Assembly (NCBI RefSeq): GCF_002224645.1
Contig: NZ_CP022121.1
Location: 2,610,501 to 2,674,500 of the forward strand
DNA: 64,000 nt
From: Dehalobacterium formicoaceticum
GTDB taxonomy: Bacteria > Bacillota > Dehalobacteriia > Dehalobacteriales > Dehalobacteriaceae
Direction: 5' to 3'
A program made the position numbers and the translations under genes. The notes below the pieces were generated by a model. The model was not told the origin of the DNA. It ran no database searches and saw nothing but the letters and a program-made list of their open reading frames with translations. Below are positions 35,133-43,065 of this stretch, in pieces. The number at the start of each line of letters is the position of its first letter. The first letter of the stretch is position 1.

Positions 35133-35532
35133 TTAATCAATATAAGTATACGGAGGGATACACTCCAGAACGATCTCTGGGTCTCGTCCAGTATGAATCT
35201 CAGTACAGTTTGCTCCTCTATCCGTACAAACTCCAAGATGGATATGGTATGCGTTGTAGATTACCGGATATGGGTGCATATACATTGCGTCCATTTGCCC
35301 CGGTATAATTAAGATCCACCCCTTCATGAGCCCAGTGAGGATAAGCAGCACTCTGATCTTCTCCAAATAAATGATAATCAAAATCCAGGTAGGTACTGCT
35401 GGTCAGATTAAATATATTAAAACCGGCTAGCTTAGACCGATAACAGGCAGTATTTATATTACTTTGAGTGAGTTGACTATCCTCATGAAAGCAGCCATCA
35501 CCATTATAGCCTGCGGTAGCTGTGATATGAGT
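35133..35532 (-). pseudogene. Broken C-terminal M23-type peptidase domain
   Basis: Directly after the TGA of the 35533-36024 gene, the same frame continues as THITATAGYNGDG, then HWAHEGVDLNY with the M23 metal motif HxGxD-like, then VYAPISG, before a TAG. From about 35290 a second frame continues plausibly (YHIHLGVCTDRGANC...EIHTGRDPE) to 35133. So one nonsense codon and one frameshift break what was probably a secreted M23 endopeptidase. The later catalytic HxH motif is not recognisable. Confidence 0.65.
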
Positions 35533-36024
35533 TCAGTTAACCAAATTAGAATGAGAATAGCCGCAAATGCTGCAATAAACCAATCCTCTTGCTAACCCCT
35601 GCTCAGAGAAATATCCTTCCGGGAACCTGTCCACATATTCATTAAAAGGTCTCGGAGCAACATGAGTATAATACATAAGTTTTTCATCGTCACCTAAACC
35701 CTCAGTCAATATATCATCAACTTTATCCAAGTCCATAGCGTATATTTCTTCTTCGGTGTAACCCTTGCCCAAAAGCCCGGTTACCTGATTTCTATGAAAG
35801 CCGGTTTTTTTTGCTATTTCCTGAACTTTTAACTCACCTTCATCAAAGTCATAGATGTTTACTCCTTCACTTTCTTTCATCATATCATCCATCAGTTTTT
35901 TGTTGATCTCTTTCTTTGTCAGCCCATCGAAACTGCCTCCAGCTAATACGGATGTTGCTCCAAGCAACAAGCAAATAGTTAACATGATACTAACATACCC
36001 TGTAAACTTTGTTATCTTTTTCAT
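35533..36024 (-). CDS. Secreted protein, N-terminal part of a broken M23-peptidase gene
   Basis: The 163-residue product has a signal peptide (YVSIMLTICLLLGATSVLA-G) and a charged helical region with EIAKKTGFHRNQVTGLLGKGY. The C-terminus is cysteine-containing (VYCSICGYSHSNLVN) and runs into TGA 35533-35535. The frame beyond the TGA encodes M23-like sequence, so the gene was probably longer. The first part may still be made and exported. It occupies the place where agrB would follow agrD. Confidence 0.65.
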   Translation of the reverse strand: MKKITKFTGYVSIMLTICLLLGATSVLAGGSFDGLTKKEINKKLMDDMMKESEGVNIYDFDEGELKVQEIAKKTGFHRNQVTGLLGKGYTEEEIYAMDLDKVDDILTEGLGDDEKLMYYTHVAPRPFNEYVDRFPEGYFSEQGLARGLVYCSICGYSHSNLVN

Positions 36025-36065
36025 TATTATATCATCCTTTCACTTTTTTTATTTTGCTTCAAAAA

Positions 36066-36101
36066 CTATTCCCTTCTCTTGACCAAAAAATTAGCTACCA
36101 C
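36066..36101 (-). pseudogene. agrB remnant (11 codons) after the intact agrD
   Basis: A GTG overlapping the agrD stop (TAGTG) reads VVANFLVKRRE then TAG. It aligns with the start of the full AgrB, MSANFLNKA, and the nucleotide context after the stop is also alike. The rest of agrB is missing, replaced by the secreted-protein gene. Confidence 0.65.
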
Positions 36102-36250
36102 TAAAATTTTCGAAGCTTATTCATATCTTTTGGCGGTTTGGGTTGATGAATAAAGCAGATGCAAGTTGTGTTGGCATTCATTGATGTTACCAGTAAAGCT
36201 AGACTCGCGACTACCCCGCCGAATCTCATAAGAAGATTCTTCAAAGCCAT
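36101..36250 (-). CDS. agrD: AgrD-like cyclic lactone autoinducer peptide precursor
   Basis: A 49-codon gene with GAAAGGAGG just before ATG. The N-terminal part is an amphipathic/hydrophobic leader (MALKNLLMRFGGVVASLALL). The core is NTTCICFI, followed by the recognition tail HQPKPPKDMNKLRKF. The layout matches clostridial AgrD (C. perfringens core ACLWFT followed by HQPEEPK). The predicted signal is a thiolactone ring C-I-C-F-I with a short tail (NTT or shorter); ring limits are by analogy. It follows the LytTR/GHKL pair by about 100 bases, in the same direction. Only remnants of agrB follow, so AgrB must come from 33009-33575. Confidence 0.85.
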   Translation of the reverse strand: MALKNLLMRFGGVVASLALLVTSMNANTTCICFIHQPKPPKDMNKLRKF

Positions 36251-36292
36251 TACCTCCTTTCAACACATGATTGCTTTTGGCAATCTAAATCT

Positions 36293-36353
36293 ATCATAAA
36301 AATTGCCTTTGTGCAGAAAGGTGGTAAAACTAATATATTTTTTTGGTAAAACT
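36293..36353 (-). promoter_or_regulatory. Promoter and LytTR-type operator of agrD
   Basis: On the minus strand AGTTTTACCA occurs twice, at 36344-36353 and 36322-36331, exactly 22 bp apart. A -10 TATGAT (36293-36298) follows 24 bases after the second repeat, with no -35 consensus. Two helical turns between direct repeats is typical of LytTR-domain regulators such as AgrA and ComE. The distal repeat touches the sensor-kinase stop codon. Confidence 0.78.
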
Positions 36354-37657
36354 TAAACTTTTTCTTCCGCACTAAAATTACGGTTATAGATTAGCACATC
36401 AACACGAAAAGTATTGTCCGTATGCTTGATATTCATAGTACCGTTATATTTTTCAATAGCCTTCTTCACGCTTTCTAACCCAAAACCATGATTTTCTGCA
36501 TCTCTATGAGTAGTTTTCAATTTATTAAATCCATAATGTAATTTCTCTTGAAAAGGATTCGTTATATTAACATAAAGTACGTTTCTGTTTAATTCAACAA
36601 AAATCCCTATCCTTTTTTCTCCTGTGTATATAGATGTTGCTTCTATTGCATTATCAAGTAGGTTTCCTAAAATAGCTACCAAATCAAATGATTGAATACT
36701 CAGTTTTTCAGGAATTTTTAAATTTACTATTACATCTATGTCTTTTCTTTTTGCCTCGTATATTTTATAGTTTAGAATACTATCGACTTCCGCATTACCG
36801 GATTTAACGTATTCGTTGACATTGTTTATAAGATTAAAAGCATTTTGAAGATACTGCAATGACAAATCATTATTACCTTTTTCAATTAAAGTTTGTAATG
36901 CCAACATATGTTTTTTAATATCATGACGGAGTATCTTAATATTCTTAAGTGATTGATTTATGATTTTTAGCTGCTTAATATAGGCATTATTTTGTTGTCT
37001 CAATAGATTTTTCTCAGTTTTTTCCTGATAAGACTGTAGCAGAATATCATATAAATAAAAAACAAATACATTTATTATAAATAATATTGCAATACTAATG
37101 AAAATTTGAGGAAAATTTTCAGGATTGCTTTCTTTCATTAATATAAAAGTAGAAAATAGCGTTCCAAGCGGAATAATAAAAACTGCAATCCAATGCAATA
37201 ATGGGATATGGTATTCCGCTTTAATCATTTTAAGGTTTGAAATTACTAGAACAACAATGTAAGATAAAATCTTACTAATTATTTGAGCAAGAATTAATTG
37301 TAAATCAACACCTTTAATAAGTGCGTTCAAATTTAGTATGTTCAATATGATTATAGTAATTGTTTCAACAGAAATTAATATTGCATAAACATAAACAACC
37401 GCGGTCAATTTCATCTTCCAATTAGAGTAATAATTTAGCGTTAGCAGAAAAAACATGATTAAGTTACAGATGAGATTAACAATAGGGGTATTATGGGATA
37501 TATATATTATCCCAATCGCCAAAAAATAGAGTATGTATGATATCAATTCCACTTTTTTGTTTTTTGAACGTCGTTCAAAAAAAATATACATAAATCTATA
37601 AATGATATAGGTCCCAAAAATATTGGATAAAAAATAAATGATGTCATAATTATCCAT
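36353..37657 (-). CDS. AgrC-like GHKL sensor histidine kinase
   Basis: The ~434-residue kinase has six or seven N-terminal membrane segments (residues ~5-210). A coiled-coil region, the phospho-acceptor box LRHDIKKHMLAL and the HATPase N-box NLLDNAIEA follow. The C-terminus has the G-box-like HGFGLESVKKAIEKY. This is the AgrC/GHKL type that detects peptide pheromones. ATG 37657 is chosen, with GGAGG and AAAGG just upstream; it overlaps the regulator gene by 8 bases. A+T content is visibly higher than in the flanking core genes. Confidence 0.88.
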   Translation of the reverse strand: MDNYDIIYFLSNIFGTYIIYRFMYIFFERRSKNKKVELISYILYFLAIGIIYISHNTPIVNLICNLIMFFLLTLNYYSNWKMKLTAVVYVYAILISVETITIIILNILNLNALIKGVDLQLILAQIISKILSYIVVLVISNLKMIKAEYHIPLLHWIAVFIIPLGTLFSTFILMKESNPENFPQIFISIAILFIINVFVFYLYDILLQSYQEKTEKNLLRQQNNAYIKQLKIINQSLKNIKILRHDIKKHMLALQTLIEKGNNDLSLQYLQNAFNLINNVNEYVKSGNAEVDSILNYKIYEAKRKDIDVIVNLKIPEKLSIQSFDLVAILGNLLDNAIEATSIYTGEKRIGIFVELNRNVLYVNITNPFQEKLHYGFNKLKTTHRDAENHGFGLESVKKAIEKYNGTMNIKHTDNTFRVDVLIYNRNFSAEEKV

Positions 37658-38372
37658 TTCCTTTATCCTCCTGCCAGCGTTGCAATAGTCTGTCACTTAC
37701 TGATTTTCTATGCTGCTGGCTAATTGATAACACTGTATAATCAGATAATTTTACATTTTCATATTGATATTTAATCACATGGAAATAATTTACTAAATAA
37801 GATTTGTGAATTTGTATGAAGTCTTTGTTAATGAGCTGTCGTTCAATAACCGAAAGCTTTCCATAAAATTCATGAACTACGTCTTGGGTAAATATCTTTA
37901 CTTTTTTGCCGGAACTTTCGAAATATAAAATATCCTTTAAAGGTATTTTAGTTTGTGTGCGGCCAATTTTATATTCAAAAAAATGATTGCTTTTTGCCGC
38001 TAACTCAATAACTTTTTTTATGACTTTTTCTATTTCCTCTTCTTTAAGCGGCTTAATTAAAAAATTCAAAGGTCTTGTTTCAAAAAGCTCCATAGCATAA
38101 CTGTCTTTACAAGAAATAAATACAATTTGTGTATTTTCATTATGCATCTCATCCCTAATTTTTTTCCCTACCTCTACGCCATTTAGGATCTGAAGTTCAA
38201 TATCTAAAAAGATAAGATCAAAATATACTCCATTTGATATATATTGGAGTAGTGATTCCCCTGAATAAAATATTTCGATTTCCATTTTTCCTGTGCTGGG
38301 CTTGGACAATATATTTTCAATTTGAGAGCAAATTGTGTTATCGTCATCGCAAATAGCAACACGCAACATCAT
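37650..38372 (-). CDS. LytTR-family response regulator (AgrA-like)
   Basis: The 240-residue regulator has a receiver domain (VAICDDD, phospho-acceptor Asp57 in LIFLDIEL, and K in the LIKPL motif) followed by a LytTR DNA-binding domain (residues ~135-235: ILYFESSGKKVKIF ... FIQIHKSYLVNYFHV). It forms an AgrA/AgrC-type pair with the kinase immediately downstream and probably binds the paired repeats before both agr modules. A dyad ATATCC...GGATAT (38403-38421) lies between its -10 (38427-38432) and its ATG. Confidence 0.9.
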   Translation of the reverse strand: MMLRVAICDDDNTICSQIENILSKPSTGKMEIEIFYSGESLLQYISNGVYFDLIFLDIELQILNGVEVGKKIRDEMHNENTQIVFISCKDSYAMELFETRPLNFLIKPLKEEEIEKVIKKVIELAAKSNHFFEYKIGRTQTKIPLKDILYFESSGKKVKIFTQDVVHEFYGKLSVIERQLINKDFIQIHKSYLVNYFHVIKYQYENVKLSDYTVLSISQQHRKSVSDRLLQRWQEDKGNG

Positions 38373-38707
38373 ATCTTATCACCTGCCTATATATTTGTAA
38401 TCATATCCTATTTAGGGATATAAAGGATTATATTCTAGGTGTTTTTCCTTGAAAATTTGTTTATTACCTAATTAGACGTAAAACTACTTTATTTGTTCTG
38501 TAGAAGTTCCGTTTTGATTAATAATTTATGGTGTTTAACGGTAAAGGAAGATAGCTATATCTGTTGTTGTCCGCTTACCTTAAAATACCGTAATCGAAAT
38601 TTTATCCCTATGAACACGGGAATTTAGGTCGCGCTTTTTTTGTATATTCCGGCGGCATTTAGCAAATCATAGATCATGAGATTGATATTATGAAAGGAGT
38701 TAAAAAA
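38373..38707. other. AT-rich intergenic region between the regulator and DUF1614 genes
   Basis: About 335 bp without a gene. It holds the minus-strand regulator promoter (-10 at 38427-38432, with a downstream ATATCC/GGATAT dyad). On the plus side there is a T7 run at 38635-38641 after a G/C-rich patch, without a clear stem. It marks the right border of the accessory island. Confidence 0.4.
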
Positions 38708-39451
38708 ATGCCGCAAGTACCTATAGGAATGATCATTCTTGTTATATTATCGGTAATAATTTATTTTGGGTTGGCCCAACGGGTTTTAGACCGCATGAAA
38801 TTAACAGACCGGGGAGCATTGGCTTTCATCGCTGCGATCATTATCGGGAGTTTTATTGAAATCCCCATCGTCACGGGAAGGACGGCCATGAGTGTTAATC
38901 TAGGCGGTGCTTTGATTCCTTTAATCTTTGTCCTTTACCTTTTGTTCACTGCCGGGACGGCCAAAGAATGGGGCAGAACGGTGGCGGGAACGGTTGTTGC
39001 CACTTTTTTATTGGTAACCGTCAACCGATTCATTTCCGCCGATCCGGAAACCATGATGATTGATCCCTTGTGGGTGACCCCCATTATTGCCGGTGTAACT
39101 GCCTATGTAATCAGCCATTCCAGAAGAGGCGCTTTTATTACTGCCGTTTTAAGTGTAATCCTGGCTGATGTGGTTAATTATTTTTGGCTGCTGCGCACTG
39201 GGACTCCCGGAAGAGTGGCTTTTGGGGGGGCAGGTGCCCTGGATGCCGTTATCCTTTCGGGTATCATTGCCGTTTTGCTGGCGGAATTTATCGGTGAACT
39301 GAGAGAAAGGCTCCAGGGTGGTCCTGCCCTGGCAGGAAGACCAAAAAAATTATTGGAAGGTCTTAAAAATCCATCTCACTCTCTTGATGGTAAAGGTGAA
39401 GAAACAAATCAAAAAGAGTCAAAAGAAGGAGGCGACGGTAATGAAAAATAG
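38708..39451 (+). CDS. DUF1614 family membrane protein
   Basis: The 247-residue protein has at least six hydrophobic segments and opens with PIGMIILVILSVIIYFGLAQRVLDRMKLTDRGAL, which I recognise as the DUF1614 pattern. It ends in a hydrophilic Lys/Glu-rich tail. ATG 38708 has AAGGAG 9 bases upstream, better than ATG 38690. Its stop overlaps the spoIIP start by 11 bases. The family function is unknown; the link to spoIIP suggests use in sporulation. Confidence 0.75.
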   Translation: MPQVPIGMIILVILSVIIYFGLAQRVLDRMKLTDRGALAFIAAIIIGSFIEIPIVTGRTAMSVNLGGALIPLIFVLYLLFTAGTAKEWGRTVAGTVVATFLLVTVNRFISADPETMMIDPLWVTPIIAGVTAYVISHSRRGAFITAVLSVILADVVNYFWLLRTGTPGRVAFGGAGALDAVILSGIIAVLLAEFIGELRERLQGGPALAGRPKKLLEGLKNPSHSLDGKGEETNQKESKEGGDGNEK

Positions 39452-40616
39452 GCGATTCCTGAGCATAATTCTCCTGGCAGCCATTTTGATTTTAGGAAGC
39501 TCCCTTTACATCCAACATAATTCCTCGGTCGTTGCTTCCAACTGGTCTGATTTCCTGGGGATTAGTTATGAAACGGAAGCTGGGGAAGGGAAGTATTTTC
39601 AGTTGCTTGATGAATCTAACCAGGTGATCACAAGCACTGCGCTTCCCGTCCATGTAGGAGATGAATTTTGGGCGGCTGATAATAAGCATTATCGGGTCAC
39701 CAAGGTGAACAGGTATACGGCCACTTGCAAATATCTGGGCACAGATAAGATTGCCTGGCTGGATGAATGGGATCTGATTCCTGCCTCTGCCGATATCACT
39801 GTCCAAGCAAAAAACAATCAAAACAATGTGGTCGGTGTTTATCACACTCATGCAGATGAGTCCTATGTACCGACAGACGGAAAATCCAGTGAGCGGGGTA
39901 ACGGCGGCATTTTAAAGGTAGGGGATGCCTTTACCAATAGCTTAGAAAAAAATGGGCTTACGGTATATCATGATAAAACACCTCATGATCCTCATGATGC
40001 CGGTGCTTATCAAAGGTCCCGAAGAACAGCAGTGCGCTTACTAAAAAATCAGCCGGCCATCATGTTTGATGTGCATCGGGATGCCGTACCGGCGGATGTT
40101 TATAAAAATGAAATTAATGGACAACCGGTAACAAAAATTAAGTTGGTGGTCGGGCGTCAAAATCAAACTAAACAAGCCAACCTGGAATTCGCGAAAACCA
40201 TGAAAGCAGCCATGGATAAAACCCATCCCGGTTTATTTGAAGGAATTTTTTTGGCGAAAGGTAATTACAACCAGGATTTAGGTCCCCGGATGATGCTGAT
40301 TGAAGCCGGTTCTCATGAAAACAGCAGGAAGGATGCGGAAAGAGGGGTCGCTTTATTGGCCGATACCGTACCCAAGGTGTTAGGAATTTATCAAAATAAA
40401 GGAGCACAGCCTCAGGGAGAACAGATTGCTGCTCCGGGAACAACCAGGAATAAGTCCGGATCCTGGCCGGCCATTTGGTGGTTATTAGGAATTGTTGTTG
40501 TGGGCGGAGGCTTATATTTGGTCATTAGTACCGGATCTTTCGGCGGAGGAGTAAAAAAGCTGAAAGAATTTACAGGCAGTGAATTTAAAGATGTCTTTAA
40601 AAGAAAGGATAAATAA
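39441..40616 (+). CDS. spoIIP: Stage II sporulation protein P
   Basis: SpoIIP is the amidase/endopeptidase of the engulfment machinery. The ~391-residue protein has an N-terminal membrane segment and the SpoIIP zinc motifs VVGVYHTHADESY, FDVHRDAVP and LIEAGSHENS, with a C-terminal hydrophobic segment (IWWLLGIVVVGGGLYLV) before a basic tail. ATG 39441 follows AAGGAGG and begins the hydrophobic segment; the frame is open further upstream in the preceding gene. The unusual C-terminal second membrane anchor is visible directly. Confidence 0.92.
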   Translation: MKNRRFLSIILLAAILILGSSLYIQHNSSVVASNWSDFLGISYETEAGEGKYFQLLDESNQVITSTALPVHVGDEFWAADNKHYRVTKVNRYTATCKYLGTDKIAWLDEWDLIPASADITVQAKNNQNNVVGVYHTHADESYVPTDGKSSERGNGGILKVGDAFTNSLEKNGLTVYHDKTPHDPHDAGAYQRSRRTAVRLLKNQPAIMFDVHRDAVPADVYKNEINGQPVTKIKLVVGRQNQTKQANLEFAKTMKAAMDKTHPGLFEGIFLAKGNYNQDLGPRMMLIEAGSHENSRKDAERGVALLADTVPKVLGIYQNKGAQPQGEQIAAPGTTRNKSGSWPAIWWLLGIVVVGGGLYLVISTGSFGGGVKKLKEFTGSEFKDVFKRKDK

Positions 40617-40628
40617 AACCGAAGAAAA

Positions 40629-41087
40629 ATGATTTTTATTTATTGTTGTTACGGTGGTAGTCATTCCTCGGTCACAGCAGCCGCCGCTCATCTGAAGCTC
40701 CTTTCGGAAGGGGGGAAACCCGCCCCGGAGGAATTGATGAAGGTCCCTTATTATGATATCCAAACTAATCAGGACCACGGATATTTTAGATACATGGGGG
40801 AAGATGCCCAGGGGAATCAAGTTTATATTATCGGGATGCACAATTCCAGAAAAAGGTTCCAGGTGATCCTCAGTCAAATCATTGATTTGTTAAACTTAGA
40901 CCGGAAACAATTTGTTTTTGTTGACACCATGCCTGCTGTCAATTGGATGATGATGGTGGGTGGGTTTACTTCCAGACGGTTGGGCTGGGTGAAGTTGGGC
41001 CGACCCCTTGTTATTCGGGGTACACAAAATGCCTACCAAAAAATATCCAAGTTGGTGCATAGAGTAAAAAAGAATCGCATCAGATAA
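40629..41087 (+). CDS. DUF3189 family protein, first copy
   Basis: The 152-residue protein begins IFIYCCYGGSHSSVTAAAAHLKLL and has a GNQVYIIG block, as in DUF3189 proteins of sporulating clostridia. The early CYGGSHSS stretch looks like a small nucleotide or phosphate-binding loop, but no function is known. A paralogue follows after 21 bases. Confidence 0.75.
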   Translation: MIFIYCCYGGSHSSVTAAAAHLKLLSEGGKPAPEELMKVPYYDIQTNQDHGYFRYMGEDAQGNQVYIIGMHNSRKRFQVILSQIIDLLNLDRKQFVFVDTMPAVNWMMMVGGFTSRRLGWVKLGRPLVIRGTQNAYQKISKLVHRVKKNRIR

Positions 41088-41108
41088 AGCTACTACGGGA
41101 GTAATTAA

Positions 41109-41555
41109 ATGAAAATTATCTTTTATAGCTATAGTGGAGTTCATTCCGCTGTATTAGCCGGGGCAGTTTATTTGGGCAAGTTTTCTTCCCAAGAGGCAGT
41201 CCCTCTTTTATTTCAGGATCTTCCTTTTTATGGGCATCCGGATCGAGGGAGTAAAATCAGATATCTGGGGGACGATGAAAGAGGCAATCAAGTTTATACT
41301 TTGGGCGTGGGAGGGGAGCCGGCACTGATAGCAAGAGGAATCGAGGATTTTTTGCGCATCGCCCTTGTTTCCTCCGCAGATCTTAAGCTGATCAATACCG
41401 CTGATGGATTAAATAACTGGACTAAATGGGGCGAAAAGTTAGCAACCAAGGGTCTGCAACATGCGGGAAATTTTTTAGCCACACAGGGGCTGAAAAGAAA
41501 CCTCCCTTCCTTAATCAAGAAAGTTAGTCCCAAACAGGAAGATCCCTGGTATTGA
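41109..41555 (+). CDS. DUF3189 family protein, second copy
   Basis: The 148-residue paralogue of the previous gene has the same layout: IIFYSYSGVHSAVLAGAVYLG at the start and RGNQVYTLGVG in the middle. The cysteine of the first copy is replaced (SYSG instead of CYGG). The two probably form a heteromer or reflect a tandem duplication. They sit between spoIIP and a radical-SAM gene, a recurrent clostridial neighbourhood. Confidence 0.75.
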   Translation: MKIIFYSYSGVHSAVLAGAVYLGKFSSQEAVPLLFQDLPFYGHPDRGSKIRYLGDDERGNQVYTLGVGGEPALIARGIEDFLRIALVSSADLKLINTADGLNNWTKWGEKLATKGLQHAGNFLATQGLKRNLPSLIKKVSPKQEDPWY

Positions 41556-41612
41556 CATCATTCAGGGGATGAAGGATAATAATGGTGAAATTATTGAAAG
41601 CGGTGAATCCCT

Positions 41613-42923
41613 ATGAAGGCAGAAATAACCGGTGTCATCCCGGGAAGTATCGGAGCAGAACTGGGCTTGGAAAAAGGAGATTTTCTGATTTCCATGAACG
41701 GCGTGGAACCACAGGATTTTATTGATTATCGATTTCTGTTGGCAGATGAAGATCTTGATGTTGAAATTGAAAAGGCTGATGGAGAACGGATGATAATTGA
41801 GATTGAAAAAGGTGAGGATGAAGACCTGGGCTTGACTTTTGCCCATAATACATTTGACGGAGTAAAAAGATGCAAAAATAAATGCATCTTTTGTTTCGTA
41901 GACCAAATGCCTCCTAATTTGAGGGATTCCTTATATGTCAAGGATGATGATTATCGCCTGTCCTTGCTTTATGGCAATTTTATCACCATGACGAACCTCA
42001 AGGATGAGGATCTCCAGCGTATCATTCAGTTCCATATCAGCCCGCTTTACATTTCCGTACATACCCTAGATCCGGCTTTGCGTCAAAGGATGTTAAATAA
42101 TCCTCAGGCGGGAGAGATCATCGATAAAATTTCCCGTTTGGCTGCCGCCGGCATTGAGATGCATACCCAGATCGTGCTTTGTCCGGGGGTGAATGATGGA
42201 AAGCCTTTGGCCGATACCATCACAAATCTTAAGAAATATTGGCCTCAGGTGCAAAGCGCAGCGGTGGTTCCGGTGGGTATTACCAAATATCAAAAGAACG
42301 AACATATGCGCCCCTTTACAAAAGAAGAAGCAGCGGAAATTGTCCGGGATATTTCCCGCCGGCAGCAAGGGTTTAAAAATGAGATTGATAGCAATTTTGT
42401 CTTTTTGGCCGATGAATTTTATTTCCTGGCCGAACAGGAAATTCCCTCTTACGATCATTATGAAGAGTTTGCCCAGATTGAAAACGGCGTGGGCTTGGTG
42501 CGCTATCTATGGGAGGACTTTGAAAGAGAGGCAGTATCATTGCCCCAAAGGATCAAGGAGCCGCGCAAGATTTATTTTGTCACCGGCGTATCAGGAGAAA
42601 GGGCTTTGGCTCCAATTGTGCAGAGATTGAATGAGATTGAAAATTTAACCGTGGAAGTCATACCACTGCAAAATGAATTTTTTGGCCATACCGTCACTGT
42701 CTCAGGTCTTTTGACCGGCTCGGATCTGATGCTGGGACTTAAAGATTGGCGGCAAAAAATCGATCATCTGCCGGAGATTTTTATTACCTCTGCCATGTTA
42801 AAGGATGAGGAAAATTTATTTTTGGACGATCTGACTGTGCCCCAGGTAGAGGAGCAATTGCATTGCCGCATCAGGGTCGTTGAACCCCAGGGGAAAAGTA
42901 TTGTTCAAGCCATTGGAAATTAA
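41613..42923 (+). CDS. DUF512 radical-SAM protein
   Basis: The 436-residue protein starts with a PDZ-like region (GVIPGSIGAELGLEKGDFLISMNG). The radical-SAM cluster motif follows in CKNKCIFCFVDQMP (CxxxCxxC). Then comes a DUF512 C-terminal region (GVSGERALAPIVQRL ... ITSAMLKDEENLFLDD). This is the TIGR03279-type family, widely conserved in Firmicutes and cyanobacteria with no established reaction. A stop lies immediately upstream in frame, so ATG 41613 is the first possible start; GGTGA is its only ribosome-site-like sequence. Confidence 0.88.
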   Translation: MKAEITGVIPGSIGAELGLEKGDFLISMNGVEPQDFIDYRFLLADEDLDVEIEKADGERMIIEIEKGEDEDLGLTFAHNTFDGVKRCKNKCIFCFVDQMPPNLRDSLYVKDDDYRLSLLYGNFITMTNLKDEDLQRIIQFHISPLYISVHTLDPALRQRMLNNPQAGEIIDKISRLAAAGIEMHTQIVLCPGVNDGKPLADTITNLKKYWPQVQSAAVVPVGITKYQKNEHMRPFTKEEAAEIVRDISRRQQGFKNEIDSNFVFLADEFYFLAEQEIPSYDHYEEFAQIENGVGLVRYLWEDFEREAVSLPQRIKEPRKIYFVTGVSGERALAPIVQRLNEIENLTVEVIPLQNEFFGHTVTVSGLLTGSDLMLGLKDWRQKIDHLPEIFITSAMLKDEENLFLDDLTVPQVEEQLHCRIRVVEPQGKSIVQAIGN

Positions 42924-43065
42924 TAAATGCTTTTTGCTATGTGTATCTATAGGATAGGATTTTTGTGATGTTCGCGATGTATGATAATGTATGATGATAT
43001 TTGATAAAACAAAACATATGGATATAAATAGGGGATAAGCGGGGAGAAAGGCTGGCTAGAAAGTT

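Noticed and set aside
35533-35535. TGA as a selenocysteine codon in the M23-like gene
   Set aside because: A frameshift follows, no selenocysteine insertion hairpin is evident, and the family does not use selenocysteine there.
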